From Ulota crispa (lineage: Eukaryota > Streptophyta > Bryopsida > Orthotrichales > Orthotrichaceae): 64,000 nt of DNA. Below the pieces are notes generated by a model that did no database searches, was not told the DNA's origin, and saw only the letters and a list, made by a program, of their open reading frames with translations. The stretch is from the NCBI GenBank assembly GCA_963920765.1, contig OY987243.1:19773419-19837418 (forward strand). The letters run 5' to 3'. Positions 26,827-39,204 of this stretch are shown here, piece after piece (positions within the stretch are counted from its first letter, which is position 1; every line of letters starts with the position of its first letter). The translations under genes and the position numbers were made by a program.

Positions 26827-27744
26827 TTAACCCCTAAAGGACCATTGTGACAAATGGGGTTTTGGGTATGTACCTATGGCTAAACTACTTTACGTGATTT
26901 TATGAAACTTTTATTGAAGGTGAGGAATTTAAAGATCTACTTGGAAATGTAATTTTTTCTTCATTTCGACATTTATTGAAGAAGTTATGCATGAAAATCT
27001 AGAAAATGCTGCTCCCCAAGCAACCAAAAACTTCTTTAAATTTTTTATTTTTTCAAATAAAAATCTGAAATAGGTTCTTTAGACTTATATAGACATGGGG
27101 AGCTTCGAATCATTCAATTTTGATAAATGAGATGAAAGTTATGAGAAGTTTTAATTTGCGGGTAGGTGTGGTTTTGCTCTAAAAAAATAACTTATAAACT
27201 TCATTTTTGAATGCAAATTTAACATTTTTGCAAAAAAAACTATTGGAGTGGGTGAAGATTGCTTGCTAGAATAATCTCACCATTGGGATTATTTTGATTC
27301 AATTCCATTGCTAGGTAATTAACAATGTAAGATTTTGTTCTATCTCAAACCATCTTTTGTTTAATGTTTTTTTTAAGAATGAAAATGAAGTATTTTTTGT
27401 TTTGGTTTTTTTCCAAAGATTCTCAACTCAATTCCCCACCATAAAAAATAAACCTCAAAACTCCATGGTGCAAAAATTTTAGTTGAAAAAATTCAAAGTC
27501 AAATAATCTAATTGTGCAAAGTGCAAAAAAGCTTGTTTTTTACACTTTAAACGCAGATATCTTGCAATTTGTGCGGTCAAAGTTTTTAAGTTTTGAATGA
27601 CATATTCTTATACAAGTCTAGTACAAAATCCTATGGTTAGATATGCAAAAAGACTAATCTTCAAACTTTTTTACTTTTTGCCACAAAAATGACAATTTTG
27701 AGTATCTTTTGACAAAATAAAAGCCATGCTCCATTAGGGGTTAA
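26827..27744. mobile_element. TTAA-flanked MITE (piggyBac-like), 0.9-kb subfamily, copy 1
   Basis: The left end is TTAACCCCTAAAGGACC and the right end CCATTAGGGGTTAA. TTAA is duplicated at 26827-26830 and 27741-27744. The right end read in reverse (TTTTGTCAAAAGATACTCAA, CTTTTTGCATATCTAACCAT) aligns with the left end of 45045-45974, so the two are inverted copies. The left end also resembles 51492-52383. No open frame of transposase length; presumably moved by a transposase encoded elsewhere. Confidence 0.85.
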
Positions 27745-27794
27745 TCCCTCATTTTCTCCTAAACCCTAAAACAACTCCGGGCGCTTAGGGTTAA

Positions 27795-29357
27795 GTTAAG
27801 GTGCATAACTTACTCTGAGCCGGGGAAGGTTCTGAAAAGCCGGGAAATGGTACGAGGGTCAAGGGCGGTATGACGACGGTGTGGCTGTCAGTCTGTCTGT
27901 TTGTCGGTCTATCTCTTCGCCACTTCCTCTGGAATTCAGAGCAAGGCTGAATTGAGAGAGAGGCGTGTACGCGGGTCAAGAGCTTCCAATTTCTGCAATT
28001 GAGCAACTTACAGCGGTGTGCTTAGAAAGAAAAAACACGCCGGAAGTTGCATGCCAAGGGAGACTTTATTTTGCGTGGGCTCTCCTTGCAAGCATGAGCG
28101 GCATTTTCACACGTGTTGTATTTTCTGGCATGAAGAACAAGAAATATAAAATCCCGCGTGATGTCTGCGGCATGCTTGAATCTCGGGCTTGAATCTGTTC
28201 GCAGTCCATCACGTCATGCACTGTGCACGGCAAGGACTGCAGTCACTCCAATACTGTACTTCACTGCTTTCCACTCTGATGCCGGGGCCACACAGGCTCA
28301 GAACCGGCCTTTTGGATGATGAGTAACTTGTATTTTTGGAAAATTAGGAGACAATTATTTTTTCAAGTTTTCATCTATTGTTCAGTTAAAGATAACCTCT
28401 CTACCATTCCAGGACAGGAGGTTTGAGACGCCAATTTGTGAATTCTCAAAACTGACGTTTTTAAACAAACCAAAAAAATGGGCCCTCAAAAGTCAAAGGA
28501 TCTGCTTTTACTGAAAGCAGTAACTCCAACACTTGTTTTTCACAAACGGACGTTTTGAAACGCCGGTTTCGGTCTGTGTAGCCCGGCCTTGGTAGATTTG
28601 CAGCCTCCCAGGTCCCACTGATTTCTCCATATTCTCATTGGTTGAGCAGTGGATGCTTGGAACTTATAGGGCTTGTTCACACTGTATTCCAAGTTAAAAC
28701 TCTACAAGTGCCTCCTTAGCGCAAGATCCCAGTTTTGTTAACTGCTATACAGGGCCATAATAGAAATACCAACAAAAGTTTCAGAGTGTTTTAAGCAAAA
28801 ATAAATACAAATGGTGGCACTTGAATTGGAGCTGAAGTTTTCTTTGGTTCCACTCAACTCTTGAGCAAAGCCGTACCTTCTTTAACTCCAAATCCTCTAA
28901 AAAGTTTTACCGTGTAGTCATTTGACTCATTTCTAAGTGAATTGGAGCAAGGTTGTTACTTTGGGTGAGATTTGGTTGTTGGACAATATAGGTTGACGCA
29001 TAAAATGGACAACACATACAGATGTGTTTGTCTTCTTGTGTTTTTTAGGGTATTTTTAGGGTTCTGACCTAAAATAAGAAGAATCAAATTATTATTATTT
29101 GTATTTACTATGTGCTAGGGTTTTAAATCTGCATTGTGATTTCATGTTGGCAACCATGTGTGTAACCAGCATGTACAAAGTAAGCTTTTTTTTATCATTT
29201 TCTAAAATCAATTATGAGATGACTACATTAGACATACAAGACCTCAATCGAGCATATGAAGTGGACATGCAATTTGTCCAATGTGACAACCATGATTTTT
29301 ACAAATATGTTTTGAAGGTTGATGGGGCTAACTAAGACTTCTACCTTAAGAATCTGC
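27795..29357. other. Intergenic DNA with a GC-richer island
   Basis: 27.8-28.6 kb is less AT-rich than its surroundings. The 75-codon plus-strand frame at 27965-28192 begins with GTG and has no recognisable domain. It could be a remnant exon or promoter DNA, but I cannot support a gene. Confidence 0.35.
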
Positions 29358-29965
29358 TTAACCCCTCAAGGTCCAAGGGGCTCAAACAACGCCCATGCGT
29401 TGTATTTTGAGATGCTTGACTTTTCTTCGGAGATTGATTTTTGAAGTTGTTATTTTAAACTATTCTTATTGGAGTCTTGTTTTAGTACCAAAAATCTGAC
29501 TTTGAAAATGAATGATTACGATTTGTCCATTCAATATTTTATGCAAGGGTGTCAATTGCAAATCTTCACTTTCTAGTGTTGAGAGCTCTTGGGAATGAGC
29601 CTCAAATACACTAGAACTTGGAGAAGTTGCAAATTAATTAGGGTTGCACGTGCTGTATTTTACATACTCATATTTTTTTGGTATTTTCAATTTTAAATTT
29701 GAGAAGTGAAAAGAGAATTGAAAGACTTCAAATCACTTTCATAGTTTTAACACCCTCATGATCAATTCTTATATTCTTTTAAACTATAAATAATATTGTT
29801 GTGTTTTCTTTTCCAAATTTCCTATGTAATCTCTTGAATTTGTATGGTTATATATATATTTTTAAAGTAATAAAATTTATTAAAATTTTGACATTTTGTT
29901 CATCCTCGAGCAGATTCTGAGATTCTCAGAAAACTGAGAAAAGTCTAGTGCCGTTGAGGGGTTGA
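29358..29965. mobile_element. TTAA-type MITE, 0.6-kb subfamily, degenerate
   Basis: The left end is TTAACCCCTCAAGGTCC and the right end GCCGTTGAGGGGTTGA, with one target copy mutated to TTGA. The interior matches 31588-32042 in the same order (TTTTTGAAGTT, followed by ACCAAAAATCTGAC there ATCAAAAATCCGAT, and later TGTGTTTTCTTTTCC). Non-coding. Confidence 0.6.
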
Positions 29966-30150
29966 GAAACTTTTGTGAGTTCAAAACTTCTAAATGATTG
30001 AGCAGATTGAGCTCAAGCTTGAAAAAGGACCTATTGAATAAATCAAACTTCTTTCAGTACAAAGCCTCACCCTAATTGGTCCAGAAGCAATGATCCCAAT
30101 TAGCCCGAGGAACAGGGGGGACTCATACTAAAGCCAATACAAAACTAAAG

Positions 30151-30871
30151 TAAGGTAGAAGCATCCAAAACTGAGTGACACTAAACACCATATTCATTAA
30201 AATGGAAGATTGGGCACCTCCAAAAATAATCAAATGAGACATAAAATTTTTCAATTTTAAGTCAATTTTGAAAAGTTTTATTGCAATTTAGCTCAAATCA
30301 AACTAAATTGCAATAAATTTTTTTAATTTTAACTTAAAAATTCTAATTTTAGGTCAATCCTGAAAGGTTTTATGTCAATTCAGCTCAAATCAAGTTGAAT
30401 TGACATAAAATCTTTTGTCAAATTTTCTTTACATTACCTCACATTTCAATGGAAAACTCCCATTCAAATGAATATGAGGTTACTACTTATTAGTCATTTA
30501 GTAACAACTAACATCTATAAATAAACCTAAAGTTAAGCTCTCATGCACCCAAACAAGACACGCAAATACCCAAACTAGACATGCAAGTCAACATAAGGGA
30601 ACATAAATTGTGTAAGTGGCGGTTTATGATTGGATGTGACATGGTGTTTTTGTTGTCGCTTTTTTAGGGGTCTAATGTTCACAGTAGGTCAATCTAGCCA
30701 TCTAGGGATTTACCTTCAACAATTCATAATTTATTCATACAATCTCAAAAAAATTCCAATTTTTTTTGCTTGCATCTATACCCATTTCCTAACAAGCCTA
30801 TGCCATTAGATTCTCAAAAGACCCTCCAAACTACTACATCTAAAGTGTCACTTTTGGGTGCTTCTACTTTA
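30151..30871. mobile_element. Larger element with TAAGGTAGAAGCATCC ends
   Basis: The left end TAAGGTAGAAGCATCC and the right end GGGTGCTTCTACTTTA are imperfect inverted repeats resembling the 318-bp family at 14257 and 44006. The 720-bp interior differs and includes an imperfect tandem duplication at 30249-30417. Confidence 0.5.
30249..30417. repeat. Imperfect tandem duplication, about 77-bp units
   Basis: Two similar blocks (about 30249-30325 and 30341-30417) share TTTTAAGTCAATTTTGAAAAG / TTTTAGGTCAATCCTGAAAGG followed by TTTAGCTCAAATCAAACTAA / TTCAGCTCAAATCAAGTTGA. Each block holds its own small inverted repeat. Confidence 0.6.
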
Positions 30872-31587
30872 ACTTGAGTGTTGCAGCATTATTTCACATA
30901 GGAGTACCAGGTGATAGTACACTAGATCCATACCACTTTTGGCATCACAACCCAAAAACAGAGGTAAATGTGATTTTGTACTTGAAATTTCTCAAAGTTT
31001 AAAGTTCTTTTTTAGACTTTTTTGTTATTTTTCTATTAACTATATGAGTTAAGTACATAGGAGCATGATTAAATTTGTTAATTTTGTTTTAAGTTGTTAA
31101 ATTTGTACTTTTGTGAACCATTACTAAAATGTCACAGTACTAGAAAATCATGGAAAAGTACAATTTTTTTGGACTTGAAGATATCATATTGTTCCACCCT
31201 TACTTCACAAAAGACATCTATGACTCTTCTATCCAAATATGCATTCAAATTTCTAAATAAATCACAACTTTTTCAAATATCTACAAAAATAGTGCTGAAT
31301 TTTTGCTCATTTTTTGACAAGGGATAATTTTGTGAAAAAGCGTGTTTTCTTTAATAGTGTTTTAAGATTCCAAATGATTGCAACTAGGTTTAGAATGGCT
31401 AAAAATCAAATTTCCAATTTTTTTTTCACCAAAATATTTAGTATTTTAGTGTTTTTGAGTGTGTTTTTGTACACTAAAATTGTCCAAAAGTAATACGGGT
31501 CTAGTGTACTTTCTCCCTACCCAACACTAACAATGTATCAAATACCAACAGCATATTGCAGGGTTTCTTTTTTAAACTCATTATTTG
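30872..31587. other. AT-rich intergenic DNA
   Basis: No recognisable gene or repeat. The 77-codon frame at 31094 has low-complexity AT-driven composition. Confidence 0.4.
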
Positions 31588-32042
31588 TTAACCTCTAAAT
31601 GCCTGAGGCAATACATTTTGATATTGTCAATACCTTGAAGTTCAATAAACCTAACTAAGTTGCTATTTTTAGTGGTTTGTATTTTTGAACAGTTATTTTT
31701 GAAGTTTAGCTTTAGCATCAAAAATCCGATTTTGAGAAGTGATTGGAGTTATCAATATGTTAACAAGTCTTTCAACCTTATATTTTTTTGGTGACCATTT
31801 TTTAGGTTCAACATCCAAAAAGAGGATTGAAGACTTCAAGTTGTTTTTGCAGTTTTAACACTTTCATGATTAAACATTATAATCTTTCAATCCATAAGTG
31901 AAGTCATTGTGTTTTCTTTTCCTATGTGATCTTTAACATATCTAGTTTGAATTTGTATGGTTACAATTCATTTTTTTAAATAATGGAACTTAACAAAATG
32001 CTGGCTTTTAATTTAATTTAGAGCAAATTCCTAGAAGGTTAG
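31588..32042. mobile_element. TTAA-type MITE, decayed second copy of the 29358 subfamily
   Basis: The left end TTAACCTCTAAATGCCTGAGG is recognisable and the right end near 32042 is badly eroded. Membership rests on the interior alignment with 29358-29965. Confidence 0.45.
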
Positions 32043-32208
32043 CTCAAAAAAGTCAACAAGCATTTAGGGTAAAATTGGGAAAAAGTGACATTTTGGGACT
32101 TTTGGATCTTATGTTTTCTTAAAGTGTATTCAATGAATAATTGAATACTCTTTTAAAAAAAGAAAATTCAAAAGTCTCAAAATGTCACTTTTTCCCAATT
32201 TATTGAAC

Positions 32209-33233
32209 AATACATTTTAGGCTTTAGAAAGCAAGAAAGCTAAAAAAAACCCAAGCTACAAGCATGTACAAAAAATTAAAGAAAAAATAGCATCATGGTG
32301 CCAAGTGTCACTCATCGTTTAAAACACTTAGGCAGAAAACAAGTAGCGTGATCTTCATGCCATGTGGAACCATATTATTTGAAAAGGCAAGCCGCCCTTA
32401 AATTTCTTTAAGACAATGCCTCTTTTGTTATAAGTTTTTGGGTTTTGTAACCCATGTGTTCATAAAATTCAATCTTGCAATACCAAGTTTTATTTTAGGA
32501 AATTCTAGTCACAATCAACAAGCTCATAGTGTAAATACTTGCACCTTGATTTTGCATTAAAAAAAATCTAGTGTGGCCATATATGAATCATTAAAAATTT
32601 CCTCATAGCCTAGGAAGTTGCTAGTCTAAAACCCAAAAAAAAACCTTTGTGTATCTAATGTTGTCTCTCTTTACACAATTTACACAATATGATCATTCTA
32701 GAGCTTGAATCTAGGTACACTATAAACATCATTTTGATCAACAGCAATAAGCTATCTAGATGATATACCTAAATTTAAGTTCTATAATGACCACCTCACG
32801 TAGAGAGTAACAACATTAGATACTTTATTGGTATTGGGTGCTTGGTATTGGGTGCTCCCACCCACCTTACTAGAATAGGGGCGCATTAAAGTTTCTTTGT
32901 GTATCTATCTGTCCTAGTACCTGACTGCCCAAGTTCAGCTGCCCAAGCTCATGATGGTTCAGACCAGCGTTCCCAAAATTGGTTTTGGGTTTTTAGCCAA
33001 ATGGCTATAGCCATGGGTAGAAAGGAGCTATTAACGCAATATGAAAGGAAAATGGTAAAATCACAATAGCTAACTCATGGAAAAAAATGTAGAAATTTGA
33101 ATTCTTTTTTCCCTAAAGTAGAGTACAACTTGCTAACTGGAAGGAAATTGTGGAGAATATTGATGGCTACTTTTGGTTAATCAATTTGTTGGAATTGCTA
33201 ACCAATCTTATAAAATGTAAAATATTGACAATT
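32209..33233. other. AT-rich intergenic DNA
   Basis: No gene seen. GGGTGCTCCCACCCACCTTA near 32850 resembles a lone end of the TAAGGTAGGAGCACC family without a partner. Confidence 0.35.
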
Positions 33234-33447
33234 CACTAGAAGAAAAATAAGGAAAAACGACTGCCACAAATCACAACAACTAGGTCACCAAAACTGCCTT
33301 GCAATTGCACAAACAACTGCACAACAACTGCACGACTATATTGTAGTTGTGCAAATGTTGTGCAGTTGTTTGTGCAATTGCAAGGCAGTTCTAGTGACCT
33401 AGTTGTTGTGATTTGTGGCAATCGTTTATCCTTCTTTTCTTCTAGTG
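33234..33447. mobile_element. CACTA-type foldback MITE, copy 1
   Basis: The element begins CACTAGAAGAAAA and ends TTTTCTTCTAGTG. Almost its whole 214 bp is a palindrome; for example AACTGCCTTGCAATTGCACA faces TGTGCAATTGCAAGGCAGTT. The CACTA...TAGTG termini are those of CACTA transposons. The flanking triplets (ATT and ACT) do not match exactly. A diverged copy lies at 55950. Confidence 0.75.
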
Positions 33448-34354
33448 ACTGTGGTGCAAAATTTCAAATGTTCTAAGACAAACATTGTAACAAATATTGT
33501 GTCACTAATTTAGAAGTTGAACTCAATTTGCGTAGCAAGATTGCCCATTTTGCAGCATTAGTGATTTGCATAATAACAAAGATAAGCCACTTTAGTATTG
33601 GTTAGAATTGATAGAAGTAATGTAAAGTTGCAATTGCACTTGCCTTAGACTATGTGCTCCAAATTTCCTTGCAAGTTCAAGTAAAATCTAATAGAGGCTG
33701 TTGAAGTTAAGGTTCAACTTTAGAAATGCAAAGTGCTTAATCTTTGCTGCAATTCAACTGCGCATGTACGCATTCCGTGCAATTGAACCTAAAATGCACA
33801 TTAACAAGCAATGGAGCATTGGGCCACACAATTCTATGGACAATGGCAAGTATGCAAGTAAAGAGCTTTCACAATTTGGCGATGATTGCCATGAATGAAA
33901 GGGCCAAATGAGACATTGGAGGCATTGCGTCCCTTCAAGTTTGCAACAATGATTAATGCCTAAACAAGTAAACCACTAAACCTAAACTCCATTGGTTTAA
34001 CTAACCCCTCTACTAACTTCAGCTTGCTTTATTTGCATAGAAGCAAAGTGGAGGTTGTGATTTGGACGGTGGAGATGTTATTGCCGCAGCGGTATGTGCA
34101 TGCTCAAGATAGCTAAGGAGCTACATTTGTGAAATTGATGGAGGGGATGGATGCTAATTATGGAGCAAGAGGAAATAGCAAGTCGCTATTCAACATTTTC
34201 TAGGTGCAATTTTTTGCTAAAATCTTCATTTTTTTCAAAATTTTCCCCATGTAAGTTTAGCGCACAACTTAATTTTGTAGAAATCCAACTAAATTTAGCC
34301 AGTTTAGGGAACATTGGTTTAGACTCCGGAGTACCACCATGCCCTGCTCCACGA
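33448..34354. other. Intergenic DNA
   Basis: Nothing recognisable. The 65-codon frame at 33701-33898 has no domain signal or splice partner. Confidence 0.35.
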
Positions 34355-34684
34355 TAAGGTAAGAGGCTCCTAAACCGACCATCTAACATTTGAAACTAAA
34401 TTTTGGGGAGGAGGAACTTCTTGATTTATTTTTTAGTAAATTTTCCTTGAAACACAAGAGGAATTGGCATTTAACTCAAGTTATTTTGTATTTTTCAGAG
34501 CAATGTGGAATTAGTTATGAAATTTTGAAGTGAAAAAATCAAAAGGCTCTAAAATGAATCACTTTCTCAAATGTACGCCCGTTATACATTTTTGAAAGGT
34601 TATAAATAAGACATGTACCTATGGAGTTCATTTGGGGAGGTGAGCGATATTATTGCCCTAACGGAGTTTGAGCCTCTTACCTTA
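34355..34684. mobile_element. MITE, TAAGGTAAGAGGCTC family, copy 3 (inverted)
   Basis: TAAGGTAAGAGGCTC at the left faces GAGCCTCTTACCTTA at the right, the best-preserved ends of this family. The interior is the reverse complement of 24630-24967. It ends about 1 kb upstream of the MYB start codon. Confidence 0.85.
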
Positions 34685-35693
34685 GTGCAGTATCATTCTG
34701 GATCCAGAAATTGGAGAAAAGAGCCATTTGGTGTTGAATTTCTAGAGGGCAGGAGACAACAACACTTGAGTGACGGTTTTTGAGACATCACACGTGGACG
34801 TGGTTATCTCTCTTGGGCTTGGAGAGTCATGTGGCAACTGAGCAGGCTGGCTGGATTTGGACTCAATACCGACACCAGTGAGTGCCAGCGTCATCTGTCA
34901 GAAGTGGTGATGCACATCGTGCGTCATGTCCGGAATTCACCCACGTGCTTTAGTTGCTCCTTTCGAAGCTGCGGGCACTAATTGCCGAGTTGTTATGTCA
35001 TTCCTTTGTCATTCCTTTGGTCAGCAGCATCTCGGTCCTCTCCGCCCACACTTCCTGTAGCTCGAGAATTATTTAGTTCGTGCCGGCTCTCCGTATCTAA
35101 GAAAATGTCACCAGCCTCAGTGTTTCGGTCGGTCGCTCAGGTCCTTCGAGCTGGCTTTCGTTAGAACTAGACACAGCTTCTGTTGCCCTAGGTAGCTCGA
35201 AGTTTGATCTTGCATGATGCTCTCCTAATACTCACACCAATTGGAGTGCCATTGAAGACTGTAACAACCCAAGGTTCCAGTTTTCGGGTTGTCCGCATGG
35301 TTAGAAGAGATTGACTCCTTTACACAGCTGACTCAAACTTAGGATTTCAACCCAATCTAAAGTAGAGAGAATTAGCACGTGTGTGGACAACATGTGGAAG
35401 AAGATCTCCACCCTAGCTACTCCGGTCGATTGCCCAGGACTTTTGTGAAATATGGCTAGCACGTACTGCGAAGGTCGTTGCTGATAAATAAGACATTGGA
35501 TCTCGTTTTTCTGTACTAGATGGTTTGATATCTACCTAGTGCTGAAGCTTGGACACGCATGATCATCTTATGAAGATTGTCGTGCCATTCCAGAGCTCCA
35601 CAACTCACACACGGTCTTAGTTGTAGCTGTGGTAACTGGAAGGCGATTTCATTGAGACTCAACCTTCAGATTTGGATTGCTAGAATAACCTAG
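34685..35693. promoter_or_regulatory. Upstream region of the MYB gene
   Basis: About 1 kb of GC-richer single-copy DNA between the last MITE and the MYB start codon. It should contain the promoter and 5' UTR, but I could not place a TATA box or start site with confidence. The 60-codon frame at 34982 is not convincing. Confidence 0.35.
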
Positions 35694-37055
35694 ATGGGAA
35701 GGCCTCCAGCTTACAATAGGGTATCGGAAGGAGGACTCAACAAAGGGCCTTGGACTGAAGAGGAGGACGCCATTCTGGCTGCCTTCATCAAGGCAAATGG
35801 AGAAGGGAATTGGCGCACTCTCCCCAAACTCGCAGGTAATGAAATAAGTACGATTCATCATGCTTGGCACTATTACCTGTTCAATTCCTAATATTCAGTC
35901 ATTTTAGAAGCCAGATTCAATGTAGTGTAAACAACCGCTGCACTGGAGGCTGAATCCATGGGTGAAATTGCAGGATTGCACAGGTGTAGGAAGAGCTGCA
36001 GGCTACGATGGATGAATTATCTCCGACCAGATCTGAAACGGGGCAACTTCTCGCCTGATGAGGATGAGCTCATCGTCAAATTACATTCTCTTCTGGGAAA
36101 CAGGTGTTGCAACGCTAAAGTTACTATCCTTTCAGATTCAGCCCCATCTCTATCGTCAGATGTAGCAATCCCTGGCCAATTTGGTAGCTCTGTTCTGGAA
36201 CAAAGTTCATAGACAGCTGACTGCTTAGAGGCACACATAAAATGTACATGTCTGCTACATCCTCTCCATAGCATGAAAAAGCAGGTGTCCCAAGATCAGC
36301 AGTTTCTACCCTCAGCTAGCTTGTACTGGGAGAGCGTGGCCTCCCCAGAAATGACCTAACCAAAAAAATCTGATGTCTTGTTGTGCAGGTGGTCATTGAT
36401 CGCAGGTCGCATTCCCGGTCGAACAGACAACGAGATAAAAAACTATTGGAATTCTCGGTTGCGTCGTAAGCGAAACACTGGGCTAGGCGGCTTAGTCGAG
36501 GCCACAAAACTTTCTTGCTCAGCTTTGGATTCGGTTGTTACCAGCTCCAGTGGTCTCTCTATCCCAACTGACCACACCACAAGCTTCTCCTGCGACACAA
36601 TCGCAGAACCCTCATGTTCTGGTCATGCCGAAGGGCTGGCAGCTTCAAGCTCCTTGGACGTATCCATGCTTCAGGAGTATTCCGGAATCCATATATCCGA
36701 CAGTAACCCCGCTTCAGGACCCTGCAGCAGTAGCGATATGACAGCTTGTCGAGAGGATGGGTCAGACCACCAGTCTCTTGAAGCCGGGTACTATTCTTCC
36801 TGGACATCTGTGGCTACAGACCCTACTGCAGACTCGGTAAAGCATGAATCGGATGCATCCTCACCGGGGAGTGTTCTGCCACAGGGGCTGGATTTGGAAG
36901 AAGATTTCTCCTGCACTGACTTCATCAGCTTCGCCAAAGGCTTGGCTGATCTCGGGGAGGCCAACTGCCGAAAGCTTCTTTATCCGATGCCCCTATCTCC
37001 GATGCAGAAGAATCTGGTCACCATGTCATGGCCGGCGGATACCTTCTGGTCATAG
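35694..37055 (+). CDS. R2R3-MYB transcription factor, three exons, bHLH-interacting type
   Basis: A DNA-binding regulator acting in the nucleus. Exons 35694-35835, 35974-36103 and 36389-37055 join in phase to 312 residues. The two introns fall at the canonical R2R3-MYB positions (after KLAG in R2 and inside GNR|W in R3). R2 tryptophans are W20, W40 and W60; R3 has F73, W92 and W111. The recognition helices are intact ([34 protein letters not shown]). The bHLH-binding signature [DE]Lx2[RK]x3Lx6Lx3R is complete (E79, L80, K83, L87, L94, R98), which in plants marks MYBs of MYB-bHLH-WD40 complexes controlling flavonoids or epidermal traits. The tail is Ser-rich with an acidic LDLEEDF stretch, a candidate activation region. 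Target pathway cannot be read from sequence. Confidence 0.95.
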
Positions 37056-37571
37056 CCTTTGAAAAGATGATTCTGTCAGATACGCCGTGGGGCAGTGTTT
37101 TGTAATTAATTTACATGATTGTTGCTGAGTTGTGGTAAAGACTTCGACAAGAAAGTAATTTGTTTTCCTTTAGTGTGCACATCGATGCAGCTAGGAAAAA
37201 GTTGGTAAGATTGCTCCAGCTTCCTGCGCATGTGGGATGTAATGAAATCCATTTTGCTGAAGGGCTCGGTGAAAACTACAAATGTATTGTACGCTGAAGA
37301 AATATGGACATTAACGGGCGTTGTGCCTACCAGATTGTGCATTCAATTTAAGGGATCTCTGACGTTTCTCGACATTGGCTGGGCTGCCATTTGTGGTTCG
37401 TTTTCGTTTTGCAGCCCCTAAAGGATGTTGCCTACCAAAAGTGATGTTTGTATTCATACAAGGACCATTTAGTACTTGAAGAAGTGACTTCATGACAAAT
37501 GCCCAAAAAAATTCCAAAAAAATCCTAATTGACTAGTAATATGTTTGTGGCTTGGATTAAAATTTACAGGT
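37056..37571. other. MYB 3' flank
   Basis: Probably includes the 3' UTR and terminator region of the MYB gene. No separate gene is seen, and the short frames on both strands look incidental. Confidence 0.45.
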
Positions 37572-37903
37572 TTAACCCTTAAAGGATTGAGCTACTATGA
37601 TACAAAGTATGTACACTGCTGTATAACTGGCACTTGCTACCAACAATTTTTTTTAGTTTGGGATTTTGGCCACCTCACTAGAATAGCATTGATGTATATT
37701 CTAACTTCTTTGTTGATCTCAAATCTGATAAAGGTGTGGATGCACTCCAAGTACAAGAAAAATACCTTGTGTTGTATTGGTCGCAAAGGGGTGCTTGAAT
37801 TGGTCGGTTTTGGGGTTAATGGGATTCATGAGCTATCCAAATACCCCATTTGTGTACAACACATGAGAGCATATAGAGTACAACAACATTATTTAGGGGT
37901 TAA
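37572..37903. mobile_element. TTAA-flanked MITE, 332 bp
   Basis: The left end TTAACCCTTAAAGGATTGAG and the right end ATTTAGGGGTTAA are inverted repeats with TTAA at 37572-37575 and 37900-37903. A 122-codon open frame overlaps most of it but shows no protein-like feature and is best explained as chance. Confidence 0.7.
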
Positions 37904-39204
37904 TTTATTTTAAGGTAGTATGCTTGAATTGCAACCCCTAGTAAAGCATTCCATAGGGTGTCATGAATGGCAATGTTGTGGTCCTTGAATGAACTTCTTT
38001 AAGTCAATAAAGAAATGGTGATTTTTATTGCAAGAGCCAATCATACTCCTTTGGTTTCACCTCATTTCTTCTTAATTTGCAGAGGAAAGATTTATAGGTG
38101 ACCTAGAGTTACAAATAAATGTCTACTACATAAAACTTTGAAAATTCATCAACTGTTCAATAATGCTTCAAAAAATATGAAAAGAATTGTATTACATTTG
38201 ACACTATTTCTCTTTATCAAAAAATCTTCCTACTTTGAAAAACCCATGAAAAATCAGACCAGCTCTTACGGGAACGGGTTTAGAGCATACTACCTTAGTG
38301 CAGGATAGATCAGGTCTTTACTATTGGAAATTCAGTTTATCATGAACGATGAATACTCCTGAGCTCATGTGCAGTAGCATTCTTAATTTCTTACTTCTGC
38401 TGTATGGCACTGATTTTAAGCTAATTATATTTAGGCAGCTATTTTTGAGTTATTAATTTTCGAAATTTGGAATTCTAGAATTAGTTGAATATGGCATATG
38501 TAACGAATAGATAGGTATGAAATTTATTTATTTATCCAAAATGCACAGATTTCAGCGAAACATTTTGCCAGAAATTCAAATGGCGATTAAAGAAAATTGC
38601 AAACAAGGTCTTGCAGAGATAATTTTACTCACGCAACATGACGAACTCCTTTTAGCCACACCACAATGAGAATTCAAATTGGAAGATGCCTAGTTGAACT
38701 CAGCCAGTGATGGAGCTACAGTTATGGGAAATTTAAGGATGAGTGGACGACGCAAAGAAATCTTGGGAAATATGTGTCAAAAACTGACAGAAACCAGGTC
38801 AGAAACCAGGTCGAGGAAGAGTGGTAAGGCTATGGCTTCCAACATTGCTCCTCTTACAAAATGGTTGCCATACTCCTGTAAGGCTGCGGGCTATATATCA
38901 CAGAAAATATTATTTCGACGTAAGGTGCTTGTCAGTTGTCACAACAGAAAAGAAAAAGAAAAAGAAAAAGATCTGTGAATTATGGGCTCTGTTGGTTCGG
39001 GCCAAATTTTTTGCTTTCATATCTGAACGTAATCTGCTGCAAGAAAGGAAAAATTCATTCGCCTGCTGTCTGCAAAGAAGAATCACTGCAGCTAAGTTAC
39101 CCACCGTCAACTTCTTCGAAAGCTCAGTTGAAGAAATGCACGTTAGCAGCCAATAATTACGTAACGCCCAAAGAGGGTAACGTAAGTGGAAGTTCCAAAG
39201 TCTG
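37904..39204. other. Intergenic DNA
   Basis: No gene recognised. A purine-rich run (AGAAAAGAAAAAGAAAAAG) lies at about 38944-38969. Confidence 0.4.

Noticed and set aside
37545..37913. 122-codon plus-strand frame
   Set aside because: Almost all of it lies inside a TTAA-flanked MITE and it has no protein-like features.
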